The position numbers were made by a program, and so were the translations under genes. 64,000 nucleotides of DNA from Cristatella mucedo (taxonomy: Eukaryota > Bryozoa > Phylactolaemata > Cristatellidae): positions 1,567,501 through 1,631,500 of the forward strand of contig WPIO01000053.1 of assembly GCA_009760855.2 (NCBI GenBank), given 5' to 3'. Below, in pieces: positions 1 through 11,402 of this stretch. The notes beneath the pieces are model-generated. The model made no database searches and was not told the origin of the DNA. It worked only from the letters and a program-made list of their open reading frames with translations. The stretch's first letter is position 1, and each line of letters begins with the position of its first letter.

Positions 1-102
1 TCCCCAACATTATTTGTACCGAATCGTTATCGAAACACATAGTGACGGCAGTTTCAGTGTTTATGAACGACCCACTAATTGCAGGTCTCCGTTTTCAGGA
101 TA

Positions 103-225
103 ATGATAATAAAACACTTGATAAAGCCCCTTCAGAGAACTCAATCTCTTTCTAGATGCTTTAAATTTGCTACAAAGGAAACACGATCGTATGGTAAGTG
201 GTATCATGCTTGATAAACAGCGATG
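103..225 (-). mobile_element. LINE-B 3' tail fragment
   Basis: The minus strand reads as the 3' end of the L2-like LINE-B: a CAGCAAATGTAAAG-like stretch, the AAAGCGCC/GGGCGCTT hairpin tail in diverged form, then a short TTATTATC run. Only the tail is present, so it is either a severely 5'-truncated insertion or an eroded remnant. Confidence 0.7.
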
Positions 226-229
226 TAGA

Positions 230-1160
230 TAGACAGTGAACAGTGACGTAGACTATGAATGATAACCTTTAGGCCGAGCCGCTAATATCTGGAGAGTGAG
301 ACCTCTTGTAGTTCGATTGCATGCGGGCTGGTACTGCTCCTTTCCTCAACAGCTGGTAGGAGCATCCCCGAGAGGGGCCTGTGCATAGCTGAGGTCAGCT
401 TCTAATGAGGCGTTGACACAGGCCGATAACCCGCTGGTGAACAGATGGTGGATTCACCATCGGGATAGGCCAAGGGTCGAGGAGGGGAGTCAAGCGAGAG
501 TAGGGGCCGAGGGGAGCCGTGCGCTCTTCGGCTCCTTGCGTCGGTAATAAACTGTCGGTGTTGGGCATCGGCTGGCTCTCTGCTGTGCGAACATACGACA
601 CCTCTCATATTTGGCAAGCAAATTGTTCACTGTCTTATAAATCTGCTTTGTGTCTAACTGGCAGGACTTCAGTTTTTGAGGGAAAAAATGAAGCCCTGGC
701 TTTTCTAAACTTTATTTTCTGGGCTTCCGGGTGTCGAATCGGAGGAAGTATTCAACATTTGCTAGACTCTCGACGAACCTAGAAGGCAGCGTTCAAGCGA
801 GCACTTAATACTTCGCATTTGTCCGAAGAGTTGTTGTTTCCATTGAATGCCCGATTATGAAGGATTTCAGATAGCTAGGTTGTATTAAGATAACGATAAG
901 AAACCTAAAACTAAGTAGTGGAACCATGGTTTTTGTACCCGGCCTAACGTAGAGCCAATGCAGATCGGTGACAATTAGTAACAAGTGGAAATCGCGGCGT
1001 TCACGATAGACAAGGTTAGAAGCTTGAATGCTACGCTAGCTATTTTCGCCTTCTAATACCATTTAAAATAACCTGCAAAGAGCGAGTTATGGAAGTGAAG
1101 ACTGACTTTCATCAACACATTTGACTTTCACCAACACACACCAACAACTTGGCTGCAGCA
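230..1160. other. Unassigned intergenic sequence
   Basis: I see no conserved protein signature, tRNA-like box or familiar repeat here. Short overlapping open frames at 395-782 occur on both strands and look like chance. Confidence 0.4.
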
Positions 1161-1164
1161 TCTT

Positions 1165-2455
1165 GATGTAATGTAATGTATCTCCGTCTGTAGCTCCACA
1201 AAGCCATAAAGATTACGTGGGTGTTACGCAGGAGAGTTTTGTATAGCACACTCACAGCCTAAGCGGCTTTCGGTACGCATTCGGTAGCCAACAGACTTCG
1301 TCTCACGAAACAAAGAGAAAGTGAGAAGCATAGCAGAGTCAGGAGAGCAGTGGAGGTAGTGAGTAGCATAGAGATAGCCGCTCAGGACCGCTGAAAAGGA
1401 TGAGCCATAGTCGGCAGTAGGAGAGTAGTTGTCGTTGCGTAAGAATTGTGGAAGCGAGTTCCACAGTCTAGGACATGCAGAGCTAAAGCTTCTGTCGCCA
1501 ACGGTCTTTAAGCGGAGGAATGGGACAGCTAATTTATTGTCCACACAGAACCTGAGGGCGCGAACAGGCTGAAACTGGTGCAGCAGTTCAGCTAGGTACG
1601 AAGGAGCCAAGCCGTGGCGGGCCTTGTGGGTCAGCGGAAGAACTTTGCCCTGTATCCGTTGGTCAACCGGCATCCATCTTAGCTCTTTTAGCAAAGGAGA
1701 CACGTGCTCAAACCTCCGGGACTTGAAAAATAGCCTTGCAGCCGTATTCCCAGTCATTTGTAGTGGCCTGGCTGCTTTTTGTGGTAGCCCAGCCAAAAGG
1801 GAATTGCAATAATCAAGCCGAGACAGAACTAAGAGCTAGTTAAATTTTGTGCAAGCCACTGTGAAAAACAGCTCCTAATCTTGGATAGGGATCGGATGCG
1901 ATTGCTAGCTGTAGAAACAGTCTTCTTAATGAAGCTTTTAAAATCTAGGCAGCTTTCGAAGCGACACCTAAATTTCGAGCACGTGGTGATGGTCGCACAA
2001 CAGCATCACCTATTAGAAGAACAAAGCCTTTTAATCCAGCCACAGGCTTAGGGTGACCTATGAGCAGAAGTTTGGTTTTATCGTCATTTAGTATCGAGAA
2101 GTTTTCCGACATCCAGGATCGAATATCAGCAAGGCAAGTATTCAGTTTCTCAGTTGCTGCAGCAGATTCCGACGGTTTGAACGACAAATACAGCCGAGTA
2201 TCGTCAGCATAAAAGTGATATTCTATTCCGTTGGCCTTAATAACTTTTCTTAGAGATTGAGTATAAATTGAGAACAGCAAGGGACCGAGTACGGACCCTT
2301 GAAGGACTCCACAGGTGACAGGTCTCGTGTGTGAGAAATGACCCCTACACGACACGGCTTGAACACGATCACACAAGTACGATTTAAACCACGCCAGTGC
2401 CTCGTCTGCCAGACCGATCGTTGTTCTCAATCGTTCAAGTAGAAGATCGATCTAT
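1165..2455 (-). mobile_element. LINE-A, 5'-truncated non-LTR retrotransposon (reverse transcriptase C-terminal half)
   Basis: The minus strand encodes two adjoining pieces of a non-LTR reverse transcriptase. The piece at 2430-1945 has the palm motifs GVLQGSVLGPLLF and YHFYADDTRLYL and a thumb with NDDKTKLLLIG. The piece at 1796-1224 has the CR1/L2-type C-terminal region with KARHGLAPSYLAELL and RLWNSLPQFL. A frame break near 1800-1945 separates them, so the copy is dead. The 3' end is a short untranslated region finishing in two or three ACATT-like units near 1175. The 5' end stops inside the reverse transcriptase, so endonuclease and ORF1 are missing, as expected from incomplete target-primed reverse transcription. 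I place it in the CR1/L2 group by C-terminal architecture; the exact clade is not determined. Confidence 0.88.
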
Positions 2456-2824
2456 GCAAACCCGAGATTTTAAATTCTATTTGTAGCATGTACAACTCTC
2501 GCTGTAACGCTCAGAATAAAGTAAATTGACCATTAAAGTTCTCTAATCGTCAAGATCGCCTAGTGAGGTTCGTACATAAGAAATTGCGAATATTCGTTCC
2601 TCGTGCCACCTTCAACTGAAGCAAATGTTGAGTCGCAGCCTGTGACCTTCCGCAAGAAATTGTCTGGGGTTTCTGCATATGAAGTGGCTACCTTATTATA
2701 GACTAGTAAAAAGAGCAAACGTCTCCATTAACGTAGTACCATTCCCTCTCTGGTCTTAACTGGATGACAAATTTAGTTTAGACGTAAGTCACGTTTTTAA
2801 AATAAAAAAATAGCTCTTTTGTAT

Positions 2825-2942
2825 GGTGCCCTAAGTGAACTCAGTCTCTATTCAGGTACTTCACATATGCCATGAGGCTCGAGCCAACCACCTCAGCCAG
2901 ACCTTGGTCGGGGCGAGAGTCTTAAACACTGCGCCAGATAAG
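2825..2942 (-). mobile_element. SINE1 copy
   Basis: In minus orientation this has the tRNA-like head (diverged A box, clear GGCTCGAGCC B box) followed by the LINE-B-like tail with GAGATTGAGTTC and the GGCACCAT remnant of the GGGCGCTATA end. It is diverged from the 5563 copy. Confidence 0.75.
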
Positions 2943-3189
2943 CTGCAACTTCTCTCGGTAACGGGCTTTTCCTAAGGCTTTTAAATCAATTCAGGATTTG
3001 GTTCAGAGGTCCTAGCAATCGGTCACCCACTTTATTACCTGTTTGCAACTTCATGTTTTGTGAATAGTTCTCAAAAATCTGCCCCTGAGCAATTTTGAGA
3101 ATACATTGAAAGTGGGGAAATTTCATTAAAATACAGACAGGATTCAAGCTACACCACTCTACTAAAACTTCTCTGTAGGACCAACGGCG

Positions 3190-4580
3190 TCCTAAGCAGG
3201 ACCGATTACGGCAATGTCACTGACCGGAGTCTCCTTGATATCTCAGGCTGTATTCGCCACTATTGATCACGACATACTTCTTGAACGATTGATAACAATG
3301 ATTGGTCTAGCAGACGAGGCACTGACGCTGTCCAAATCGTACTGGCCCGATAATTTTCAATCCTTTTCGTATTGGTGGCAAAGTCTTACCCTGCAGACCA
3401 GTCACCTTTATAGTCCGTCCTCAGACCTCTGCCGTTCTTCATTTGTACCAAACCTGTTGGAAAAGTGAATCAGGCTCATGGAATCGACTACCACTTGTGT
3501 GCGCTGACGCCTCTCAGGTGTTGTAATTGTCGTTTAAACTGCCGCAATCCCCTTCAACGACTTATAAATTGAATGCTTGCTTTGCGGACATTCTGTTCTG
3601 CACATCCACCAATTTTCTTGGACTAAAGGACCATAAAAACAAACTCCTACGCATTGGACAAGTGTATTATTATTATAACCTAAGCGTTTGGCTGGACATA
3701 AACACATTGCTCTTCTAACGCGAAGATAGTTTGGCCCAGTGGTTAAGAAGCTTTTCTTTTACGAGCCAAAGGTCAAGGGGAATGCATTTGATGACCGAGG
3801 TCGTGGGCTCAAGCAAGCAGCACATGGAAAGCTCGTGAATAGAGGTTAAGTTCTTTTGGAGCTATACCAATGATTTTTTACATCATTCGTGGGGCTGTAG
3901 CGAAACCATCACTACGTACTCGCAACTCGAGTGTGTTCTCTTTGATAGCTGAGTAAATTTTGAAAGTTTCATTCAAGAAACATCCTCCCACAGCTAACCG
4001 TGGCGTCAAATCTTTGTCTACTCTTAGGGAACTATCAGCCACTGCGATTTCCCCGAAATTTAATTAACCCCCTCGCTCTATCTGGGCCATACTATTGCAA
4101 TTCTATCTTGGCTAGTCCATTGAACAGCAAAGTGTCTCATTTTCTGGAAGAGCTGCTACAGTTACCAATTGATCAGCACATACAGAGAACAATTCTCACT
4201 CTGACTCACGAGGCTAGCCATGACTTGGCTCCTTCATACCTAGCTGTACTGCTGCACCGAATTCAGCTTCCTTGTGCCATCAGGTCACCTATCGATAATA
4301 AATTAGCTGATCCATGAACACGCCTAAAGACTGTACGCAACGGAGTTTTTCTCCTGCTGCCGAACGCGTCCTCTGCAGCCGTCCTGAGCTGCTACTTTAA
4401 TTCTACATACTTTGTGTACTATCCTTCTGACTCAGCTAAGCTTCTCGAATTCTCTTTGCTGATTAAGATGAAGTCAGTTGGTCGCCGCACACGCACCGAA
4501 AGATACTTAGGCTATGGGTCCACTATATAAAATTCTCCTGCGTAACACCTCGTAAACACTTCGTATTTTCGGCTTGGAGA
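3190..4580 (+). mobile_element. LINE-A copy, degraded, interrupted by SINE1
   Basis: Plus-strand fragments match LINE-A protein: the reverse transcriptase start (TIDHDILLERL, then IGLADEAL) at 3240-3330, the thumb region near 3530-3660, and the C-terminal region with LTHEASHDLAPSYLAVLL at 4190-4270. The 3' untranslated sequence (ATATAAAATTCTCCTGCGTAACACC) follows near 4525-4550. Many stops and shifts are present. A SINE1 insertion at 3731-3875 splits the copy. Confidence 0.75.
3731..3875 (+). mobile_element. SINE1 copy inside LINE-A
   Basis: The A box region TTGGCCCAGTGGTTAAG is well kept. The B box has decayed (GTGGGCTCAAGC). The LINE-B-like tail with GAGGTTAAGTTCTTTTGGAG follows. The copy lies between two LINE-A segments and is therefore younger than that LINE-A insertion. 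Confidence 0.75.
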
Positions 4581-4609
4581 AGTTACAGACAGTATATTAC
4601 AGCATATTA

Positions 4610-5350
4610 CTGGAAGCTATTAAAGATAAGGTTGACGGCTATCGATCACCAAGTTCTTCTAGAGCGCCATCACTGGCACTGCTCTGAAATGATTCAGGTC
4701 CTATCTCAGTGGCGGACTCCAGAGTATTGACGTGAATGGACGAAGATCATATGAGGTACCTTTGAAATATGGAGTACCTCAGGGCTCCGTGCTAGGTCCG
4801 GTTCTTTTCATGGTCTATACTGTCCCTCTTGCTGATGTGATTGCCAAGCACAATCTAAGCTTTCACTTCTATGTGGATGACACTCAGTTGTACCTTTGCT
4901 TTGATCCCTCCCAGCCTTCGAGCACCTCGAATTCTCTCAACTCACTTGCTGCATGTATTGATGACATCCACATATGGATGGCAGCAAATTTTCTAAAACT
5001 AAACGATGATAAAACTAACTAGTTATGGGGAAACCCAGTGTGATTCAGAAACCGGAAAGGCCGACGCTCAAAATTGGCTCTGCCAGCATATCTCCTGTTA
5101 AATCAGCTCGAAATCTATGTGCCATGTTCCAAAGTGACCTCTCGTTTGACGACCACATCAGCTCCAAAGTTAAGTCTGCAAATAACCACATTTCATGCTG
5201 ACTCTGTACATGTCACCCCTAACAATGTTATTCATGTTTATCAAGCATGATATTACTCACCATTCAATCGCAATTCCATTTGCAGCAAATGTGAAGCGCC
5301 TAGAAAGAGATTGAGTTCTCTGAGGGTGCTTATCAAATGCATTATTATTA
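4610..5350 (+). mobile_element. LINE-B fragment (reverse transcriptase plus 3' tail)
   Basis: Encodes the LINE-B palm, with YGVPQGSVLGPVLFMVYT and then FHFYVDDTQLYLCF (the catalytic pair is VDD here, where most family members have ADD), and the thumb FLKLNDDKTN at 4985-5020. The copy then jumps across an internal deletion to the 3' untranslated region and the hairpin tail, ending in (ATT)n near 5340-5352. Confidence 0.88.
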
Positions 5351-5562
5351 TTAGTATGGTTGACTTTGGCTTTTCTTGGCTTGCACAGATATGATTCCAG
5401 TACGTTCTTATCGAAGCTAGATTTAGCTGGGACGGATTAGTACGACACACAATAGTTCTCGCATGCCTCGTAGACAGACAGCGACCCTTATCTTGTTTTT
5501 AAAGCACCCGCTCAATAGCCCAAGCACGTTTAACGTTTGCAGTACAACATTGGCTATCCGGT

Positions 5563-5700
5563 TTGGCCTAGCGGTTAAGGTGCTCGCCCCGACCAAGGTC
5601 TGACTGAGGTTGGTCTTGGGCTCGAGCCCCGAGGCATATGTGAAGCGCCTGAATAGAGATTAAGTTCTCTTGGGGCGCTATATAAATGAATTATATATAT
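5563..5700 (+). mobile_element. SINE1, near-complete reference copy
   Basis: The head has a tRNA-type A box (TGGCCTAGCGGTTAAGG) and B box (GGGCTCGAGCCCC) expected of an RNA polymerase III promoter. The body runs into GTGAAGCGCCTGAATAGAG, a TTAAGTTCTC core and GGGGCGCTATATAAATG, then a TATA-rich end. The tail is shared with LINE-B, which suggests trans-mobilisation. Confidence 0.88.
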
Positions 5701-5704
5701 CTCT

Positions 5705-7730
5705 CTTTTGGAGGGATAGCAATAGCAGGCAGGGGTGTCTTCAATGTACACGTAAGATCGTTTCTATGATTTTTTAGAGGAACCGATGATATAAATCAAT
5801 AGGCTAAGGAAGCAATTCCGTTGAGACTAGCCTTAAGAACAGCCATCGAATGGCCGTCGGTGCTAAACTTTGCTCTCGTAATAGCATACCCATTTCGTGT
5901 TGGCCTGCTCTACTAATCGTCCACACGTCGAGCATCGTAGGTGCACAGAGTTTGGACTTTTGACCTCGTGGAAAAAAACGAAGCGTGCATATAATGCGAC
6001 AAGTAGCTCGCGCGCCAACGCAGAACACAAGCGGAGCCCTCGCAGAGAAACGAACGGGTCCGCGTCGCATACCGCAACGCCACCTTTCTTCCGGCAACGC
6101 CTCCGAGCCCCAAGACGTACCTGCGAAACACATTCCCGCCGACTCCCAGGAGAACTCTGCAGAAGAAGCCAGAAGAACTTCCTGCGAAACCTGTAAAACG
6201 CGTCCTCCGTCAAAGTCCGCCCAGTCGCGCACACTGCCATTTGGTGTCGCCGAGCGCATGCTTCGACTTTGGCTAACGGAAGCAAAAGCCGCCGAAGCCC
6301 AGCCGAGCAAACAACGAGCTACAGAAATGATGTGCGCTTATTGTTTCCGGGAAGCTTAAGAGCTCCAGTGGATATGCGGGGGCTGAAGACCCGCTGCATG
6401 AAGGTGCTGCTCCAAAGGAATGAGACCCGGTTTCTTTTAGACGAGGCTTAAAAGAATCCAGCCAGCCAATGCGCTCACGGAGCTTCGCTTCCGGCGCTCC
6501 GATTGAGGCTGTGGTTTCTGGTCTCGCTCGAGTCTGATAGGTCTTCCGGGCGGCTCGCCTCCGCTGCTAGAGAGTCACGCTCGCCGGTAATGTAAGTATG
6601 CCCAGTTTATTTTCTCCTACGGCGCAGGAAAGACTTTTTGCGCGCGGAGCACATGCGACGTGCAAATTCAAGCAGCAGTGACGGCTACAATGTTATGGAA
6701 TTAAGTTACGAAGACGTTCCCTGCTGCAGAATGAGCGGTTCGGCTCCAAGTCAGTCCCACGAAGAGAAGACTAAATAGTTGCTGGAGCATTCAGGTCACA
6801 GAATTTTCAAATATTTTCTCCTTAAAGTCAGCCCTAGTTACGGCTAAGCAGACACGATCTAAAGACACGTGACCATGTTGAGATTGTAGACGTGCTGGAG
6901 TGCCAGGCGAGCAAAAATTTCTTGATTAACTGATAATGCCCTTCTCCTTAGCTCAGTTTCCGGTTGAAGGCCGATAGTGCCTTCGTAATTACTCGAGCAA
7001 TTAAATTAGCACCGCTAGTCAAGATTAGTTATTGCGTTTTATGCCAATGCAATCGCGATAAGAAAGCTGCGTCTGACGGACATCTGATACTCAGATACTC
7101 GCTTTAGTATTGTTTAATTATTGCTGTCACTCATTTAGTGTCCTTGGAAGAAAACGTGTCTTTGCTAGTCTTTCTAGGCAAGACGGACAAACAAAGCCGC
7201 ATAAGCGGCTGCTGACAATCAGGCCGCCATTGAATCTCTAAAATTCCCCAGTCGTTGCCTGTTGGCCAACGAGAGGATTTGGGCACCATGGTCGACAAAA
7301 CTGTATTATCAAGATCCTGAAAGAGAGCCAATTCTTTAAATGCCTCTTACCTTTGAGTTCAGATCAGGCTAGACTACACGAACGACTTGGCTGCTTGAGT
7401 CCACTCAGCTTCTATCTATCTTAGCTCAAATAGTGAGAGGTCTTAGCGATTCGGCTGGCGAAGTGCTTTAAGATCCGATTCTCTGTATGCGATTCAAAGC
7501 AACTGCTCGGCAAGTTCAAAAATTTGTAAATTCCTTCATTCCCTGTTCTGCACGCAATGAAGACACGAAACAGCTTATATACTATTTGCGGTCAAATCTT
7601 GCATTACATAGAGAGTCCTCTGCCTGCAAGGCCCCACTTTGCTTTGAGACCTACCGACTAGGTTTTTTATTAGCTCTGGAGACGACTTAAATCCAGCATA
7701 TCCAGTAAGTATTCGTGATAAATTTGACAC
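5705..7730. other. Unassigned segment, locally GC-rich
   Basis: Open frames overlap on both strands between about 5800 and 6450, but none shows a recognisable domain. A strong 5' splice-site consensus (AAT followed by GTAAGTATG) sits at 6592 at the end of a CG-rich stretch, which would fit a non-coding first exon on the plus strand. No downstream exon could be paired with it. The rest of the segment holds nothing I recognise. Confidence 0.3.
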
Positions 7731-7732
7731 AG

Positions 7733-7850
7733 TTCTCTCAGAGAATTAAATCTCTTTCTAAGCGCTTTAAATTTGCTGCAAAGGAAGCACGATCAAATGG
7801 TTAGTGGTAGCATGCTCGTAAACAACAAAAGCAACACGGTTAGGTCCAGT
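7733..7850 (-). mobile_element. LINE-B 3' tail fragment
   Basis: The reverse strand carries the CAGCAAATTTAAAGCGCTT tail and upstream untranslated sequence of LINE-B. The (ATT)n end is eroded. Confidence 0.65.
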
Positions 7851-7854
7851 TTAG

Positions 7855-8838
7855 CTTACAAACCTCAAGGTCGTATTTCAGCCTCACCCTTGGCAGAATT
7901 CTCGCAGCGTTCTACCACAAGCATGTTTCAGAGAGTAATTATTTTGCCTACAATAAGGAATAAAGCCCACGTCATAAGGAACGAGGTCACAGGTCACGCA
8001 GCACGGGGAAGGGTGGATCTCCCTGCACCGTTGCATGAGCGACTGCGATTTCGACTCTCATTAGGTCCCTGCGTTAGTCATCTGCCCTCGTGGTCCTCTG
8101 CATCATCTAAGTGCATTGGCGTGTGACGCTGTCGCCCCATCGTAAATAGTTTGCACGGTGGCAGTCTCGAGAGGTGAGTTCAAGCAGTCACGGGCTCTAT
8201 AGTTGCTGTAAATAACCTAGGAGATACGGCCACTTCACTCCTAAGACTGTCAGTCGGGGCGAAGGTGCCTGACAACTGCAAGTCGCACGCAGCCATTTTC
8301 ATGCTCTCTCACGTTAAATCACGATCGCTGGCTTCTCAAGCCGCATATTTGGCTTCCCGACTTCAACACGTGGAGCAAGCAGCTTCTTTCAATTTTCCTT
8401 TAGCACAATTTTTCAGTGAGCAATTGCTTACTTCGGCATACATAGAAATTCCCGTGTCATGTGCGATTATCACCAGCGTAGTCACAAGTAGTGAGGCTTG
8501 TGCAAGACGACTGTGAAGGGTCGTCAGCAATTATCTCCGGCGCTTCCAACATCTAGTTCGCTATAGCGGCTTCGCCGCTAATGTCACTATGGCCGCATCT
8601 GCAGACCTCACGATTGTGCGAGTGCCTATGCCGATGTCGAACGAATGAGCCCGATGGCGGTAACCCCGATTACCATGGTAACCCGGGTGCGTGCGGACTG
8701 CGATAGCTACCTGAATATTGGTCCAAATTATATGCGAATAGGCTAAAAATTTCGGGCTCGTCGAGTCCTATTCGTCAGCAGAAAGACAGCAATTTCGAAA
8801 ACGATGATTTTTATTTCGCAAGTGCGAAGCGGCTGACC
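7855..8838. other. Unassigned intergenic sequence
   Basis: No conserved protein motif, RNA gene or known repeat was recognised. Confidence 0.35.
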
Positions 8839-8890
8839 GGATCCAGGGCAAGGATCCAGGGCAAGGATCCAGGACAAGGATCCAGGGCGC
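8839..8890. repeat. 13-bp tandem repeat, four units
   Basis: Four head-to-tail copies of GGATCCAGGGCAA with one or two substitutions in the last two. Each unit carries a GGATCC palindrome. It lies at the downstream end of the minus-strand coding-like relic. Confidence 0.9.
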
Positions 8891-8907
8891 GATCACGAAA
8901 ATTGAGC

Positions 8908-9560
8908 CTATTTTCCGAGAAATAGCTCAAGATTGATGGCTGATTTGGGATAACCGATGGTGCACTCACTCCTAAGAGCGCATATGCACGCCCGGAGCAG
9001 CCTTCTACGCCGACGCTCTTTTTTCCTGCCACGGGTCTGCGCCACATCGGATGCAGCCGCCGACGACGCGCCAACATTGCCAGGATCTTCGCCCTCACTA
9101 TCAGCGATACTACCTAGGCGAACACTGGCGCCGCGATTCCGGACCTCCTGCATAATGTTTTCAGACCAGCGTGTGGCAATGAAGTTCCTGGGAAATGTTT
9201 CAAGGAACTTGCCCACCAGTTCTATTGCGTTGTTAAGAACATCGTTACTAACATCTTTTATATCATCACTATAGCCAACCATAGCGTGCATCCTTTCTTT
9301 GATCTCTTGTGCACATTGTTCTTCAGATTGCTTTGACGCGATTCTGACGGTGCTGCTCCTGAATTATGTTAACGGCGTTTTCGAATTCGAAACGCAATAA
9401 ATTTTTAGAGCAGCTATCCGCAAAATAAGTAATTGCGATTCTACTTGCGGAAATTTGGTAATCCGGGTTACCGCCATCGGGCTCAAATGCCGGCGAAGCC
9501 TTGAGCTTGGAGTGCAGCAAGGAACTTTTAAGTACGGCACCGATACACACCGTGTTGACC
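8908..9560 (-). pseudogene. Unrecognised coding-like relic with one frameshift
   Basis: Two minus-strand frames abut at about 9310-9350. The upstream one ends with amphipathic sequence (NAVNIIQEQHRQNRVKAI, then stop). The downstream one continues in another frame with ASKQSEEQCAQEIKERM, DIKDVSNDVLNNAIEL and FPRNFIATRW, an acidic patch, and then a basic cluster GRKKERRRRR before its stop at 8908. The helix-like periodicity and charge pattern look translated rather than random, but I recognise no family. The basic cluster could be a nuclear or nucleic-acid-binding signal. The simplest reading is a decayed transposon or host gene with one indel; a two-exon gene is also possible. Confidence 0.35.
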
Positions 9561-9710
9561 GACGGTAACAGAACGCTGCACCAATAGAAAACGCCAAAAC
9601 CTTGGTATTACAAATCCACATTAGCGGCGTAGAAAACTCAATTTGACAGCAAAAGTGGTTTCAGGTCTAAAGCATTAGCCAAAGCGTACCGTGGGCATGA
9701 CCTCTCGCAC

Positions 9711-10085
9711 AATGCCGCTCCGCCGCAGCCAGACTCACTCCAATCCGCCCGGCCAACTGGCTCGCTGAGTACCACATCATTAGGCGCTGCAGTTGGACAG
9801 TATCGGCTGACTAAGCTGGATTGAATTGCAACGGCTCAGCTGCGGTCGCGTGACCCACTAGTAATGCAGCGACGGAACTTTCTGCCTGTGCGTCGGCTTG
9901 TGCGCACGATATCCACTCTTTCGCTCCCTTTACTCTTACTCTCTTATCCACTGGCGCTCCGGAGCTACTTACGCGACGGTTACTACCGTTAAATCCGCAC
10001 GTACGCTCGCTCGCTTGCGTTGCCTGCATACGATACAATACAGCCGTCGTCGTCAGTACAACAACTAGCTCATGGGACTGTGGTT
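9711..10085 (+). repeat. Dispersed repeat R1, copy 1
   Basis: About 375 bp aligns collinearly with 20751-21150 in the same orientation. Long shared blocks include GAGTACCACATCATTAGGCG, GCAGTTGGACAGT and CGGCTGACTAAGCTGGATT. It has no tRNA-like head, no LINE tail and no protein homology that I can see. The class is unknown. Confidence 0.75.
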
Positions 10086-10089
10086 TTTG

Positions 10090-10690
10090 TTTATGTAGAC
10101 CGCAGTCGGCGACAGCGCCTAAATGTTGTTATCTGCCAGTACTAGGCTGGGTGGCCCTCCCGGCCACCGGTTAGGCGATCGGAGCGCAGCTAGGCGTTGG
10201 CAACGGCGCCAACGAATGAGAGCGCAGCGTTCCGGTACCGCAGAGGACAGAAGGGGGCGACGTCTGCGCGCGGTAGTGCTTCCGCCGGCTGTGAGTGTGG
10301 AGAAAATAAACTGGTGGTGTTCCTCGTTGGCTAGCGTGCTGTGCCGCTCGCGACGACAAGTTAGACTACAGGGACTTCGTTCTTCGTCCCACCGCCATCT
10401 CGCGCCCGAGCCCCTGCAGTAAAGCAACTGCATCTGGGATACACAAGTCTGTCGCTACCATGCATAACAAACATAGTTACTACGTCCTTGCCCTCAAGTC
10501 TCACGCGGAGGCTTTTAAAACGCCTATCGTATATCAACTCATTGGGAAAGCTATTCCAGACCAGGAGAACTTACGCAAATTCACTGAGTTTCTCTACTGC
10601 CACTCCTACCAAAGACACTGGATTGACTAATCAGGGTGTTTCAGAGCACTAACCTCTCAGTATTACTTCTTTCTATTCACTAATTTTTAG
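10090..10690. other. GC-rich unassigned sequence, possible solo LTR
   Basis: The stretch at about 10123-10440 is GC-rich, contains AATAAA at about 10305 and continues with CTGGTGGTGTTCCTCG. This is a layout seen around the R region of some LTRs. No target-site duplication, primer-binding site or internal region was found, so this is a guess. Confidence 0.2.
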
Positions 10691-10734
10691 TGACAATCGT
10701 TGCTTGCACGCGCCACCCTTTTGCTCTTTCCTCG

Positions 10735-10828
10735 TGCTGTGTCTCTCTCTTTCTCCACTCCTCTTCCTCTCTATCCCTCCCCCTTTCTCTGTGTCTCTTT
10801 CACCTCCACCTCGCTCCGTCTCACTCCT

Positions 10829-10860
<32 letters not shown>

Positions 10861-10862
10861 CA
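10735..10862. repeat. Pyrimidine-rich tract with (CT)n
   Basis: A long C/T-rich tract with a poly-C run and a (CT)n run at about 10840-10860. Open frames here on both strands are produced by the low complexity. Confidence 0.85.
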
Positions 10863-11099
10863 CGACAATCGTCCGCCAGTCTTCGAACAGACCACGTCGC
10901 CACACTGACTTCTAGCTGTACCCTGAATCTCGGCGTTCCAGAAGCTGGCCGGGAGTTTCGAGTGTCTATCGATGTAGCTATCTAGTGTGCAGGCAAAGCG
11001 ACGGCGGCTCTCGCCCAGGCAACTGTAAGCATTCCGACAATAGTCGCGCTGAGGCTTGCGAGAGCAGCTCCGCCGATCTCGGGATTGCTGATGCGACAT

Positions 11100-11402
11100 C
11101 GTTAAAAGCGGCTGCTTTCGACTGGCGACGCTAAAATATCAGCGGCGGAATGGTGCCCCACGTCGGGCCGGCGCGGCTCGGCGAGGGGCGGGGAGGTTAA
11201 GCGACGACCAGGGGCCGCGCCGACTTCCTAAAAAGGAGCCGACAATCGCGCCGCTTCCGTCGCCCGATCGCCCCTGACCTTCGCTCGTCTCCGGCGGAAG
11301 TGCCTCGCGGCCGCTCGTCCGGCTTTCCTCGCACGCCTCGCGTGCTTGCTTACGACTTCGGGGAGGGGGGAGGCGGATTTTCTCCGCTCTGTTGTGCGCG
11401 CG
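11100..11402 (+). promoter_or_regulatory. CpG-rich 5' flank and probable 5' UTR of SMYD4-like gene
   Basis: The 300 bases before the SMYD4 start are rich in CG dinucleotides, unlike the surrounding repeats, and have no clear TATA box. This fits a broad CpG-type promoter leading directly into the coding exon. The transcription start is not identifiable by eye. Confidence 0.4.

Noticed and set aside
5563-5640. Genuine tRNA gene
   Set aside because: A and B boxes are present, but no cloverleaf can be completed, and the unit continues into a LINE-type tail repeated elsewhere; it is a SINE head.
5804-6451. Several overlapping open frames of 60-168 codons on both strands
   Set aside because: Mutually exclusive frames in a GC-rich stretch without recognisable motif.
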